Position numbers and translations under genes: made by a program. Below the pieces are notes generated by a model. That model did not search any database. It was not told where the DNA came from and saw only the letters and a program-made list of their open reading frames with translations. From Candidatus Planktophila versatilis (GTDB lineage Bacteria; Actinomycetota; Actinomycetes; Nanopelagicales; Nanopelagicaceae), in NCBI RefSeq assembly GCF_002288265.1, contig NZ_CP016778.1, forward strand, positions 434,001 through 498,000: a stretch of DNA of 64,000 nt. Direction: 5' to 3'. How positions within the stretch are numbered: the first letter of the stretch is position 1; every line of letters begins with the position of its first letter. This document shows positions 7,049-16,222 of the stretch, piece by piece.

Positions 7049-9763
7049 CTAAGTACTAGAACTTGCTGGGCCTGCCATATTAGCCAGTACCACTGCTCGC
7101 CCTGACTCTAAGCGAGCAATTGGCACTCTAAATGGGGAGCAGGAGACGTAATCAAGGTGCAGTGAGTGGAAGAAGTGAATACTGCGTGGATCTCCACCGT
7201 GTTCACCGCAGACACCAATTTTAAAATCTGAGGTGTGAGCACGTGCTTGCTCGGTTGCGATGCGCACCAGCAGCCCCACACCATCTTGATCCAGTGATTC
7301 AAATGGATTAAAGGGCACGAGCTCTAAATCTAGATAGCGCGGCAAGAAGCTTGATTCCACATCATCGCGGCTAAAGGCCCAGGTCATTTGGGTTAGATCA
7401 TTTGTTCCAAATGAGAAGAAGTCGGCATGGTCTGCAATCTTGCCGGCAGTCATAGCAGCGCGAGGAGTCTCAATCATGCTACCGATTGGAATATCGAAGT
7501 GTTGTCCGGTGCCGGTAAGAGTATTGGCAATTTCTTCTTCCAGGGTCTTGCGCAAGTATAGCAGCTCTCGCTGGGTGGCAACAAGTGGAACCATGATCTC
7601 TGGCATTGGGTTATGGCCAAGCTTTCGAACTTCAAGACAGGCATGCACAAGGGCGCGAACCTGCATCTTAAATAGTTCGGGAATCAAAATTCCAAGGCGA
7701 ACTCCACGAAGACCCAGCATTGGATTAGATTCATGCAGGCGTTTCACGGCGGCAAAGACTGCTTGTTGGCGCGGAGAAATTTCTTCTCCGAGTGCTTCTG
7801 CGCGCGCCATCTCGGCGCTGAGCTCTGCAATATTAGGCAAGAACTCATGCAGTGGTGGATCAAGCAGTCGGATTGTCACTGGAAGTCCAGACATCGCCAT
7901 CATGATGCCGACGAAATCGCCGCGTTGTAGTGGTTCCATTTCGGCGATGATTCCACGTTGCGCTTCTTCATTTTCAGCCAAAATCAGGCTCTCAACATAG
8001 GCACGGCGTGGTCCTAAGAACATATGTTCTGTGCGACAGAGCCCCACACCTTCGGCGCCGAGAATGCGGGCGCGCACGGCATCTTCTGGGGTATCAGCAT
8101 TAGTTCGAACCCGCAGCACACGTGAGGCATCTGCATGCTGCAAAATGCGGTCTACCGCCTTTACAACGGGTGTTGCCTGTGGCGAATTAGCATCAAGCTT
8201 GCCTTCTAGGTAGGCGGTAACGGGGGAGGCAATAGTAGGAAGTGCACCTAAGTAGACGATGCCACTTGTGCCATCGATAGAGATCACTTCACCTTCATAG
8301 ACGGTGAGCGCACCGACGGTAAATAAGTTAGCGCGCTCATCAACTGAGATGCTCTCTGTTCCACAAATAGCTGTCTTACCCATTCCACGAGCCACTACAG
8401 CTGCGTGAGAAGTCTTGCCACCGCGACTGGTGAGAATTCCTTCAGAGGCAACCATTCCCACTAGATCATCAGGGCTGGTTTCACGTCTTACCAAAATTAC
8501 CTTATGTCCGGCGCGTGCTAAATCAAATGCTCGTCTTGAGTCAAAGACAACTTCACCGACGGCGGCGCCTGCTGAAGCTGGGATACCGCGGGCAATTTCA
8601 GTTACCTGTCCGGCCAAATCGAATTGCGGGAACATGAGGTGACCTAGCTGCTCACCAGAGATTCTAGAGAGGGCTTCATCCATAGAAATCTTGCCTTCAT
8701 CGACAAGTTGTAGGGCAACGCGAAATGCTGCTTCGGCGGTGCGCTTTCCTACGCGAGTCTGCAAGATCCAGAGTTTTCCGCGTTCTACCGTGAATTCGAT
8801 ATCGCATAGATCGCGATAGTGATTTTCTAGAAGTGACATCACTCGCTCTAGCTCTTGGAAAGCCTTTGGCTCGCGCTCATTCATCTCAACTAAAGTCATA
8901 GTGTTACGGATACCGGCAACAACATCTTCACCTTGGGCGCGATCTAGATAATCGCCATAACTACCGTTTTCACCAGTGGCTGGGTTTCTGGTGAAGGCAA
9001 CGCCAGTTCCAGAATCATCACTGAGATTTCCAAAGACCATGGACTGGATATTTACCGCAGTTCCTAGATCAGATGGAATGCGTTCACGTTGGCGATAAAT
9101 CTGGGCGCGCTCTGAATTCCAAGAGTGGAAAACTGCTTCCACAGAGCTAATCAGATGCTGGCGTGGATCTGTTGGAAAATCCTTACCGGTCTGGGCTTCA
9201 ATCTCTCTAATGAGAGCCTGTGATAGGGCTTTTAGGCCATCTACAGTTAACTCTTGAATACTATTTACGGAATTTGCTTCAAGAATTCGAGCTTCAATTT
9301 TCTTGAAATCAGCCGGCGGAATGTCGCAGACGATGCGGCCGAACATATCGATGAAGCGGCGGTAGGAATCCCAGGCAAATTTGGCATCACCAGTTTGCTT
9401 TGCAAGTGATTCGGCAACTTCTGGAGTCATGCCAACATTGAGAACAGTCTCCATCATGCCTGGCATAGAAAACTTTGCACCGGAACGGACTGAAACTAAG
9501 AGTGGATTCTTCGGATCGCCAAATTTCTTATCAAGCATCTTCTCGAGTTCGCGCAGTGCGCTTTCGATTTCACCAGTGAGGGAAGATGGAATGACACCTG
9601 ATGCCAGAAATTCTCGACACGCTTGGGTGGTGATGGTAAATCCCGGTGGTACCGGAAGACCCATCCGGGTCATCTCGGATAAATTGGCACCTTTGCCACC
9701 GAGGAGATCGGCCATAGAGCGATCTCCGAAGGTGAACGGATAAACCAGCGGCGTTGCAGGCAT
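7049..9763 (-). CDS. ppdK: Pyruvate, phosphate dikinase
   Basis: A 904-residue cytoplasmic enzyme interconverting pyruvate + ATP + phosphate and phosphoenolpyruvate + AMP + pyrophosphate. Domains in order are an N-terminal ATP-grasp (GGKGANLSEMT near residue 23), the swivelling phosphohistidine domain with GGKTSHAAVVARGMGK carrying the catalytic His, and a C-terminal PEP/pyruvate TIM barrel ending in FSFGTNDLTQMTW and GVCGEHGGDP with the catalytic Cys. The frame continues upstream through ATG 9778 to a TTG at 9787. I chose ATG 9763 because TATCAT at 9775-9770 lies exactly 6 nt before it. With the pyrophosphate-type phosphofructokinase at 41422 it suggests pyrophosphate-linked glycolysis. Confidence 0.95.
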   Translation of the reverse strand: MPATPLVYPFTFGDRSMADLLGGKGANLSEMTRMGLPVPPGFTITTQACREFLASGVIPSSLTGEIESALRELEKMLDKKFGDPKNPLLVSVRSGAKFSMPGMMETVLNVGMTPEVAESLAKQTGDAKFAWDSYRRFIDMFGRIVCDIPPADFKKIEARILEANSVNSIQELTVDGLKALSQALIREIEAQTGKDFPTDPRQHLISSVEAVFHSWNSERAQIYRQRERIPSDLGTAVNIQSMVFGNLSDDSGTGVAFTRNPATGENGSYGDYLDRAQGEDVVAGIRNTMTLVEMNEREPKAFQELERVMSLLENHYRDLCDIEFTVERGKLWILQTRVGKRTAEAAFRVALQLVDEGKISMDEALSRISGEQLGHLMFPQFDLAGQVTEIARGIPASAGAAVGEVVFDSRRAFDLARAGHKVILVRRETSPDDLVGMVASEGILTSRGGKTSHAAVVARGMGKTAICGTESISVDERANLFTVGALTVYEGEVISIDGTSGIVYLGALPTIASPVTAYLEGKLDANSPQATPVVKAVDRILQHADASRVLRVRTNADTPEDAVRARILGAEGVGLCRTEHMFLGPRRAYVESLILAENEEAQRGIIAEMEPLQRGDFVGIMMAMSGLPVTIRLLDPPLHEFLPNIAELSAEMARAEALGEEISPRQQAVFAAVKRLHESNPMLGLRGVRLGILIPELFKMQVRALVHACLEVRKLGHNPMPEIMVPLVATQRELLYLRKTLEEEIANTLTGTGQHFDIPIGSMIETPRAAMTAGKIADHADFFSFGTNDLTQMTWAFSRDDVESSFLPRYLDLELVPFNPFESLDQDGVGLLVRIATEQARAHTSDFKIGVCGEHGGDPRSIHFFHSLHLDYVSCSPFRVPIARLESGRAVVLANMAGPASSST

Positions 9764-9775
9764 GGAGGGATGATA
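9764..9775 (-). promoter_or_regulatory. Leaderless -10 element of ppdK
   Basis: TATCAT followed by the 6-nt CCCTCC and then the ATG at 9763, read on the minus strand. There is no Shine-Dalgarno sequence between them, so this element decides the start among three in-frame candidates. Confidence 0.55.
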
Positions 9776-9871
9776 CATGCTTTTCAAAACGGGGGACCCA
9801 ACGCCCTGACATGCCAGAAGCAGCCTGCTGTTGTAGAGTCGGAGCAGAATTTGCTAGCAGGGGAGAATGCG

Positions 9872-10234
9872 ATGGAGGGGTTGGTCAGCTGTCTCTTGAG
9901 CGCCGATGCCTTGAGTGAAATGCGACGGAAGGTTCATCACACCCGTAAAACTGCCTCGCTACCCACAAGTGAGGTAGTCACGGCCGAGATAATTTCTCAC
10001 GATGTGAGAGTCATTGCCGAGTTTCTTGCCGAAGAGTTTGAAGACGATGTCGTAGAGCTCTTTCGTTCCAGAGTGGCCCCTGATCCGTGGCCGGGAATCA
10101 CGAGTTGGGATTACCCGGGGCCTTGGGTTAATGCCCACTCAGAAACTCTGGTGCGCATCCTGGATTCAGAAGCGTCGATCAATATATTTTCTAAGAGCGG
10201 TTCCTTTTCCCTTCGGATTTCGGCACTGGATTAG
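9872..10234 (+). CDS. Hypothetical protein, 120 residues
   Basis: A small cytoplasmic protein I do not recognise. The frame is open from 9770, but ATG 9872 has GGGGAG at 9860-9865 with a 6-nt spacer and is the likely start. It has no signal peptide or membrane segment. The middle is acidic and probably helical (VIAEFLAEEFEDDVVELF), and the C-terminal half contains PDPWPGITSWDYPGPWV. The gene is divergent from ppdK and stands alone. A role tied to ppdK is possible but unsupported. Confidence 0.55.
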   Translation: MEGLVSCLLSADALSEMRRKVHHTRKTASLPTSEVVTAEIISHDVRVIAEFLAEEFEDDVVELFRSRVAPDPWPGITSWDYPGPWVNAHSETLVRILDSEASINIFSKSGSFSLRISALD

Positions 10235-10281
10235 GGATAAGTCACCTACCTTTACCTTCGATTTTCGATTATCATTTTGCC

Positions 10282-10470
10282 ATGGCGAAAAAAGTTATCT
10301 CTAGACATCGTGCGGCAGCTAAATTCGGTTGGCTGGGAGCCCTGATTGCTCTTGGTTTCACTCTCTTCTGGCCCAGCATCTATCCAACGACAATCATTGT
10401 AAACAGTGCCCTTGGATATGTAATTGCCTTCATCATTAACTACTTCTTTCGCATGGCAAAAGGCAAATAA
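10282..10470 (+). CDS. Small two-helix membrane protein
   Basis: A 62-residue protein with a basic N-terminus (MAKKVISRHRAAAK), two hydrophobic helices (about 17-30 and 36-54) separated by a short PTT loop, and a basic C-terminus, which predicts both ends in the cytoplasm. The expression signal is clear: TATCAT at 10270-10275, a 6-nt spacer TTTGCC, then the ATG, so the mRNA should be leaderless. The family is unknown to me. The length, arrangement and own promoter argue for a real gene. Confidence 0.65.
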   Translation: MAKKVISRHRAAAKFGWLGALIALGFTLFWPSIYPTTIIVNSALGYVIAFIINYFFRMAKGK

Positions 10471-10520
10471 AACTCTCCTAATTTCTTCTTATTAGTGGTG
10501 CGCCCTGCTACTTTGGCGCC

Positions 10521-11684
10521 ATGAAAAATACCTTGAAGCAGGGCCTGCCGATATTTGCAATCTCATCGAATATGAGAGCCGGCCTCATTCTCATTGGCCC
10601 ACTACTTCCAATTCTTAAAGAAGAATACGGAATCAGCGTCTTTACTGAATCAATTCTGGCTGCAACACCGCTTCTCTGCTTCTCACTTTCCGCAATTTTA
10701 ATGCGCAGTATTAGCCGTCTAGGAAATACCAATCGCGTTATTTCTTACGCCATCACACTTCTTACACTCTCACTCTTCTTACGTACTACCTTTGATATTG
10801 CATCCATCTTAATTTTCTCCATCACACTCGGTATCTCAGTGGCTGTGCTTAACTACATGTTGCCGGTCTGGGTAAAGGAGAATGGCACCTCAAATGCGGG
10901 GCTACTGACCGGAATCTATGCCTCTGTCATGGGATCGTGCGCGGCCATTTCACTTGCCATCACCGCTCCACTTGCCGAAGCATCTTCCTACACCTGGCGC
11001 CTGGCCATGCTTCCTTGGTTCATCATCGGCGCCCTCACCGCGCTGTGGTGGTGGATCAAGATTCCTAGCTCTTCAGTATCTGATGTCGTGGAGAGCAAGG
11101 AAAGTTTCTGGGCAAATCCACTATTTAAGAGCAGCTCTGCTTGGTCAATCACCATCTTGTTCGGTCTGCTGAACATGATTCATTACGCATCAGCGACCTG
11201 GTTGCCAACTATCTTGATAACTAAAGGCTTCACCTTGGTCAACGCGGGAATTCTGGTTGCGGTAGCAACGTTGGTGGGATCTCTGCTTAGCTTGGCCGTT
11301 CCGCACTTTGCGGCAAAGCGGAAAGATTTCCGCATGGTGTTAATTGTCTTCTCAATCTTCCTGGCGATTTCCTACTTTGCTATCTCAGTTGATACCGGCA
11401 TGAGCCTGTGGGTATGGGTAATCCTGGGAAACATTGGGGTATATGTGACCTTCTCCATCGCATTGTTCTTAGTTGTCTTCCGCGCAGCAGATGCGGCAAA
11501 GACCAAGTCACTTTCCATCATGATGCAATCAGTTGGATATGTGATGGCGACCGTTTCGCCAATCATTCTGGGCAGACTCTTTGACATCACCGGCAATTGG
11601 GATCGCGCGCTCTACTTCATCATCGGACTTGCAGCGCTACAGGTATTTGTTGCCATTAAGGCCGGATCTAACGAGAAGGTTTAA
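10521..11684 (+). CDS. MFS transporter, CynX/NimT-like
   Basis: A 387-residue, 12-helix major facilitator carrier. The N-terminal part (SSNMRAGLILIGPLLPILKEEYGIS) is typical of the cyanate/nitroimidazole (CynX/NimT, NNP-like) branch, which lacks a strongly charged first loop. TACTTT at 10509-10514, a 6-nt spacer GGCGCC and the ATG make a leaderless start; no ribosome binding site is present. It overlaps the convergent dehydrogenase gene by 4 bp. Substrate unknown; small organic anions are transported by characterised relatives. Confidence 0.8.
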   Translation: MKNTLKQGLPIFAISSNMRAGLILIGPLLPILKEEYGISVFTESILAATPLLCFSLSAILMRSISRLGNTNRVISYAITLLTLSLFLRTTFDIASILIFSITLGISVAVLNYMLPVWVKENGTSNAGLLTGIYASVMGSCAAISLAITAPLAEASSYTWRLAMLPWFIIGALTALWWWIKIPSSSVSDVVESKESFWANPLFKSSSAWSITILFGLLNMIHYASATWLPTILITKGFTLVNAGILVAVATLVGSLLSLAVPHFAAKRKDFRMVLIVFSIFLAISYFAISVDTGMSLWVWVILGNIGVYVTFSIALFLVVFRAADAAKTKSLSIMMQSVGYVMATVSPIILGRLFDITGNWDRALYFIIGLAALQVFVAIKAGSNEKV

Positions 11685-12577
11685 CTCGCAGCGATAATCT
11701 GATTAAGCAAGGGTTTATTTTCAGATAGCAGCTGTAGCTGCTGCGACACCATTGTGCGTGCTCGCGGTTGGAAGGCTCCACTATCTCCGCCCACATGGGG
11801 GGAGATGATGACGTTTGGTGCCGACCAGAGCGGATGACCGGCCGGTAGTGGTTCTGGATCGGTCACATCTAAACCAGCGGTAATGCGCCCGGTGTGAAGT
11901 TCGGCAACGAGAGCGTCGGTGTCGACGATGGCACCACGAGCGACGTTAACCAAGGTGGCGCCATCTTTCATCTTCTTTATACGTTCTGCGTTCATAAAGT
12001 TCTTTGATTCAGGAGTGAGTGGCAGAATTAAAATAATGACATCGAGCTTTGGAAGATAGGCATCAAATTCTGCAATTTTTATTGAGCCATCGCTACCACT
12101 TCGCGTGAAGGCGGTGACTTTAGTTTCAAACATCTCTAACAGGGATCCGATTCGCTTGCCGATATGGCCATAGCCAATGATTCCAACGTGTGAGTCAGCA
12201 AGTGCTGGCTTTGTTGTGCGCTTCCAGATGCCCTGCTTCTGGTTATCCATAAACTCGGCAAATCCGCGGCGGCAAGCAATCGCTAGACCAATTGCCAGTT
12301 CTGAGGTGGAGACATCGTGGATTCCGGTTCCATTACTCAGGCTTACTCCTTGCGGAATATGGGGCAAAATATCTTCATATCCCGCTTGGTTGTAGTGCAC
12401 AACCTTAAGGTTTTTCATCTTCGGAATAATTTCAATGGTCTTAAGACCGCCCATATAGCTGGGAACGTAGAATTCAATCTCATCAAATTGCGATGCAGAC
12501 GGAACAAATCCATCAGTTTCTAGGTGTGTCATGCCGGCGGGAAGAGTGAGATCACTCCATTGAGTCCAGATCTTCAT
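11681..12577 (-). CDS. D-isomer-specific 2-hydroxyacid dehydrogenase
   Basis: A 298-residue NAD(P)-dependent oxidoreductase that interconverts 2-keto acids and D-2-hydroxy acids. The Rossmann motif GIIGYGHIGKRIG sits near residue 131. The catalytic Arg lies in VNVARGAIVD, the Glu in DPEPLP and the His in ISPHVGGD. At 298 residues it is shorter than the 320-400 of glycerate or phosphoglycerate dehydrogenases and has no regulatory ACT domain. It belongs to the glyoxylate/hydroxypyruvate reductase-like group. A perfect TATAAT at 12616-12611 gives a leader of about 30 nt that may encode a six-codon peptide before this gene. Substrate unproven. Confidence 0.85.
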   Translation of the reverse strand: MKIWTQWSDLTLPAGMTHLETDGFVPSASQFDEIEFYVPSYMGGLKTIEIIPKMKNLKVVHYNQAGYEDILPHIPQGVSLSNGTGIHDVSTSELAIGLAIACRRGFAEFMDNQKQGIWKRTTKPALADSHVGIIGYGHIGKRIGSLLEMFETKVTAFTRSGSDGSIKIAEFDAYLPKLDVIILILPLTPESKNFMNAERIKKMKDGATLVNVARGAIVDTDALVAELHTGRITAGLDVTDPEPLPAGHPLWSAPNVIISPHVGGDSGAFQPRARTMVSQQLQLLSENKPLLNQIIAAS

Positions 12578-12670
12578 TACTTTATTGATCCCATCTTCTC
12601 ATTGCGCCGAATTATAACCATTTATGACTATGAGCATGATGACAAATCCACGGGCAGATAGAGTGCGACC

Positions 12671-14668
12671 ATGAGCGATTTATCTGCGCAGGTGCGAAAA
12701 GCACTCGATGCGGCAGTAGCAGCTATTGGCGGATCAACGCGCGAAGGCCAGATTGAGATGGCCGAAGCAGTTGCGAACGCGCTCACTGATAGACACCACC
12801 TCATGGTCCAGGCGGGTACTGGCACAGGCAAATCTCTTGCCTACATTGTTCCCGCACTGGTTCATGGTCGAAAAGTGTTGGTAGCGACAGCAACTCTTGC
12901 TTTGCAGAGACAGTTGGTAGAACGTGATTTACCAGCAGTTGTGCCAGCGCTGGAAAAAGTGCTGGGGCGCGAGATTACTTATGGAATTTATAAAGGTGTA
13001 GGCAACTATGTCTGTCTGCAGAAGATGAACGCCGATGACACCGATCCAGATGGTGAGTTAGTTCTGGAATCTTCTTATCTAGAAAAAGATGCCAAGCGCT
13101 TGATTGCTTGGGCTAAGACGCCGGGAGTTTCGGGAGACCGAGATGATGCACCGGATGTAGATCGCAGAGTATGGGCGGCTAACTCTTTATCAGGGCGTGA
13201 ATGCGTGGGCGCTGATGTCTGTGCCTGGGGCGCGCAATGTTTTGCCGCGAAGGCAAAAGCGAAAGCGCAAGAGGCTGATGTTGTTGTCACCAACCACACC
13301 TTGCTGGCCATCGAAATAGTTGATTCGCATCCGATTTTGCCGGAGCGCGATGCCGTGATTTTGGATGAAGCTCACGAGTTTATGGATCGCACCACACAAG
13401 CGGTAACCGAAGAGCTCACATCAGGGCGGGTGCAGAGAGCTGCTGCCATGGCTCGCAAATACTCACCTGGCAAGCCAAGTGAGGCGCTGACGAAGGCAGC
13501 CGATAGTTTTCATGATGCGATGGCTGATTACGGTGAAAGCGTGAAGAGTGATTTTGCAGCGCAAGGTCGCCTGGAAGATATTCCAAGTATGTTAGAAGCA
13601 CCGATTCGAAAGTTAAAAGAGAGTTCAACGGCATTTGTGCAGATACTGAGCGCCGATGATGAAATCATCGATCCTGATAGCAATGCCGAGCGCGCTCGAG
13701 TAAAGGGTGCGGTGCAAGAGATTGCAACGACTGCCGGCAAGTTACTTAAAATGGGCGATGAGCATGTGCTCTGGTATGAGCCAACATTTTCCACCTTGCA
13801 TTTGGCACCACTTTCGGTCTCACACGTCTTGCGCAGCAATTTGCTCACTAAGACGCCAGTGATTGCCACCTCTGCCACGTTAACTGTGGGCAATAACTTT
13901 GATGCGATGGCGCGCAGTATTGGTTTCGTTGTGGGAACAGATGCTGATGCTGAAAGTGATAGTGAAGATATCGACCCAGCAAATGTGCAGATGCTCGATG
14001 TCGGATCTCCCTTTGATTTTGCTAATCAGGGAGTTCTCTATCTGCCAAAACATTTACCAGAGCCAGGTCGCGATGGTCCGAGCAAAGAGGTACTGGATGA
14101 ACTCGGGGAACTGATTGACGCTGCAGGCGGTCGCACCCTTGCTCTCTTTAGTTCCTGGCGCGGGGTGGAGGCAGCAGATGCCCACCTGCGTGAAGTATTA
14201 GTTGATTTACCGATTTCGATTATCACGCAAAAACGTGGTGATGCGGTGGGGCCTCTGGTAGAGCGTTTTGCAAAAGATGAAACTTCTATCTTGCTCGGCA
14301 CGATGTCGCTATGGCAGGGCGTGGATGTGCCAGGAAATTCCTGCATTTTAGTTGCCATCGATCGCATTCCATTTCCGCGTCCCGATGAACCGGTCATGTC
14401 TGCCCGATCATCGCTAGCTGATGCATCAGGTGGCAGTGGATTTATGCAGGTATCAGTACCGCGCGCCGCGCTGTTATTGGCGCAAGGAACAGGTCGTTTG
14501 ATTCGCAGCATTGAAGACCGAGGCGTTGTGGCAATCCTTGATTCAAGAATTGTCACAAAGCGCTATGGCAGCGTGCTGCTTAACTCGATGCCACCGCTGT
14601 GGCGAACAAGTGATGGGGCAGTGGTGCGCGAATCACTTCGCAGACTTGCCTCAAGTGTGGATGAGTAA
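12671..14668 (+). CDS. dinG: ATP-dependent DNA helicase DinG (XPD-like, Fe-S)
   Basis: A 665-residue superfamily 2 helicase that unwinds forked DNA, R-loops and G-quadruplexes in repair. Walker A is AGTGTGKSLA near residue 50, the DEAH box is ILDEAHEF, and late motifs are GTMSLWQGVDVPG and QGTGRLIRS. Four cysteines (Tyr-Val-Cys-Leu-Gln at about residue 116, then Glu-Cys-Val, Val-Cys-Ala and Gln-Cys-Phe at about 178-190) match the Fe-S cluster domain of the XPD/DinG family. TAGAGT at 12659-12664 with a 6-nt spacer puts the start at ATG 12671 as a leaderless mRNA. No SOS box is visible upstream. It converges with the next gene, leaving 1 bp between them. Confidence 0.92.
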   Translation: MSDLSAQVRKALDAAVAAIGGSTREGQIEMAEAVANALTDRHHLMVQAGTGTGKSLAYIVPALVHGRKVLVATATLALQRQLVERDLPAVVPALEKVLGREITYGIYKGVGNYVCLQKMNADDTDPDGELVLESSYLEKDAKRLIAWAKTPGVSGDRDDAPDVDRRVWAANSLSGRECVGADVCAWGAQCFAAKAKAKAQEADVVVTNHTLLAIEIVDSHPILPERDAVILDEAHEFMDRTTQAVTEELTSGRVQRAAAMARKYSPGKPSEALTKAADSFHDAMADYGESVKSDFAAQGRLEDIPSMLEAPIRKLKESSTAFVQILSADDEIIDPDSNAERARVKGAVQEIATTAGKLLKMGDEHVLWYEPTFSTLHLAPLSVSHVLRSNLLTKTPVIATSATLTVGNNFDAMARSIGFVVGTDADAESDSEDIDPANVQMLDVGSPFDFANQGVLYLPKHLPEPGRDGPSKEVLDELGELIDAAGGRTLALFSSWRGVEAADAHLREVLVDLPISIITQKRGDAVGPLVERFAKDETSILLGTMSLWQGVDVPGNSCILVAIDRIPFPRPDEPVMSARSSLADASGGSGFMQVSVPRAALLLAQGTGRLIRSIEDRGVVAILDSRIVTKRYGSVLLNSMPPLWRTSDGAVVRESLRRLASSVDE

Positions 14669-14669
14669 G

Positions 14670-15650
14670 TTACTTAATCGCAATCTTTACTGAGCCATTG
14701 CTCATCTGCCACATTCCAGCTTTGGCTTCTGCGTGATAATCGAGAACACATGTTCCTGGCTTACTTGCCTTAAGAACGTTGGCCTTGATTGAGCAAGATT
14801 TAGAGGAGGTCATATACATAACTACTTCACCAAAGTTCGATAACTTCGGAAGTGATTTACTCGAACCGACTTTCAGTGATTTTGGCAGTGTGCCAATCTT
14901 CTGGGCTCCCGGTGTCAGGATGAATGGGAAGTTACCTGTTGCCGCCGCTGTGGTTGCATTCCCGGCTGTTGCATAGCCAAGTGCGCATTGCCCAGCGCCT
15001 TTGAGGGCGGTCAATGTTCCATCGGCATAGGAGCATTCAGGTGTGAGAGATGTGAAGGTAATTGGAAGCCCTGATTTAGCAGTTGCCACAATCTTGGCAA
15101 CTGCGCGGTAAGCCAAGTTACTTGGCATATTGCGAACTAGGGCTGTTCCATTCAGGGTGACAGTGATTTCATCAGCGGGAAGTGTCGGCGCTGGGGCACC
15201 GGCTCTAAAAGTAATGGGCAAGAACTTATCTTCTGAAGTATCAGTACCAGCTGTTCGATCTAAACGGAAGAAGAGTCCACATTGGGTAGTTGTGCAATCG
15301 ACTGTGACGCCCTTACCGGTAATGGATCCAGAAATTTTGACCTTAATCGCACCCGTTGAAATGCTTGAGCCTGGCTCTCCGGTTCCGGTTACCCATAGTT
15401 GATTTACGTCATCACACGTTACCGGGCGAGCAGCACCTACTGGTGCGATGCATTGTTGAATATACATTCCAGCTTTTGTTGGAAACTTAGTGAAACCGCC
15501 ATTGATTGTGTCTCCGGCTGGATTGAGATTTGTCAGGGGCGCACTTGCGAAGGCAAAGGTCTCTGCCTGGGCTGGTGTTGATATGCCGATGGGGGCAACT
15601 AAAGCGATGACGGTAAGTGCGATGAAAGCCTTCTTATGTGCGGTAAACAT
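14670..15650 (-). CDS. Secreted protein of the heme locus, two-domain
   Basis: A 326-residue exported protein with a signal peptide ending around STPAQA-ET (residue 29). Residues about 30-150 repeat the fold signature of the neighbouring 15675-16160 product: GMYIQQC, a Pro-x-Thr-Cys pair, WVTG, VDC, then CGLFFRLDR and LPITF. This suggests a disulfide-bonded Ig-like domain. The second half is a separate Ser/Gly/Lys-rich domain with three spaced cysteines (PECSYADG, GQCALGY, KSCSIK and GTCVLDY). The ATG has a GGAG ribosome binding site in the 24-nt gap after its upstream neighbour. It lies in a unit divergent from hmuTUV, and a heme-capture or relay role is inferred from that position and domain type. 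Confidence 0.75.
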   Translation of the reverse strand: MFTAHKKAFIALTVIALVAPIGISTPAQAETFAFASAPLTNLNPAGDTINGGFTKFPTKAGMYIQQCIAPVGAARPVTCDDVNQLWVTGTGEPGSSISTGAIKVKISGSITGKGVTVDCTTTQCGLFFRLDRTAGTDTSEDKFLPITFRAGAPAPTLPADEITVTLNGTALVRNMPSNLAYRAVAKIVATAKSGLPITFTSLTPECSYADGTLTALKGAGQCALGYATAGNATTAAATGNFPFILTPGAQKIGTLPKSLKVGSSKSLPKLSNFGEVVMYMTSSKSCSIKANVLKASKPGTCVLDYHAEAKAGMWQMSNGSVKIAIK

Positions 15651-15674
15651 GTTTCTCCTAGTTTCGTAGCTGAT

Positions 15675-16160
15675 TTACTTCTTAAAGGTGACGGGAATGA
15701 ATAGATCGTGGGTGCGATCGCCTTCATGCAGGTGATCTGATCTGACTGTGATGGCGCATTTAACTTGGGTGCAGTCGTGCTTACCAATTTTCTTTGTTAC
15801 TCGAACTTTCTCAACAAAACGTCCACCAGGTGCGAATGCGATTGCTAACCCAGTGGCATAGGAAGGTGCGTTAGATGAGATCCAATAAGAAGCATCGCCA
15901 ATACCCTCTTTATTGACTCCTCCACCACATGGTGTGGGAGGCTGACCTTTCTTAGGCAGCAGGCAATAAGCGAGATAAATTCCTACAGTTTCATCAAATC
16001 CTTGTCCTGATACTGCTATCTCTTGTCCACTCTTCACCTTCGTAGCAGATGCGCTAAATTTTTGACCATCTGCGCCAACGACAGTGGTGGCAGCTATAGC
16101 AGGTGCCGGTAGCGCAGCAGCAATGACGACTACCGTCATAACTACCCACTTCCTACGCAT
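15675..16160 (-). CDS. Small secreted protein of the heme locus, Ig-like domain
   Basis: A 161-residue exported protein. The frame is open from further upstream, but the signal peptide (MRRKWVVMTVVV to PAIAA) begins at ATG 16160, which has TATTCT at 16173-16168 with a 7-nt spacer. The mature part is one beta-rich domain: VKSGQEIAVSGQGFD, GIYLAYC, PPTPC, YWISS, PGGRF, CTQVKCAIT, VRSDH and a closing LFIPVTF. I recall this domain type in actinobacterial proteins around HtaA heme receptors. It is a shorter paralogue of the protein encoded after it and is divergent from hmuT across 86 bp. Function inferred: extracytoplasmic heme handling. Confidence 0.75.
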   Translation of the reverse strand: MRRKWVVMTVVVIAAALPAPAIAATTVVGADGQKFSASATKVKSGQEIAVSGQGFDETVGIYLAYCLLPKKGQPPTPCGGGVNKEGIGDASYWISSNAPSYATGLAIAFAPGGRFVEKVRVTKKIGKHDCTQVKCAITVRSDHLHEGDRTHDLFIPVTFKK

Positions 16161-16196
16161 GCTGGCAAGAATAGAGAAGGTGGTGCCTAGCTTTAT

Positions 16197-16222
16197 CCGA
16201 CAACTATGCCGGAACTTGTCGG
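16197..16222. promoter_or_regulatory. Inverted repeat between the secreted heme-locus proteins and hmuT
   Basis: CCGACAA (16197-16203) and TTGTCGG (16216-16222) form a perfect 7-bp inverted repeat with a 12-bp centre in the 86-bp divergent spacer. A second nested repeat, TGCCG/CGGCA (16207-16211, 16220-16224), shares its right arm. It does not resemble a Fur or DtxR/IdeR box. It could be an operator or an RNA hairpin in the hmuT leader. Confidence 0.35.

Noticed and set aside
7440-8000. 186-codon open frame on the plus strand
   Set aside because: It lies wholly antisense to conserved ppdK coding sequence, has Ser/Arg-rich shadow composition and no start signal.
9381-9743. 120-codon plus-strand frame
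   Set aside because: It is a shadow of the ATP-grasp domain of ppdK.
14038-14556. 172-codon minus-strand frame
   Set aside because: It is antisense to helicase motifs of dinG and has no recognisable domain.
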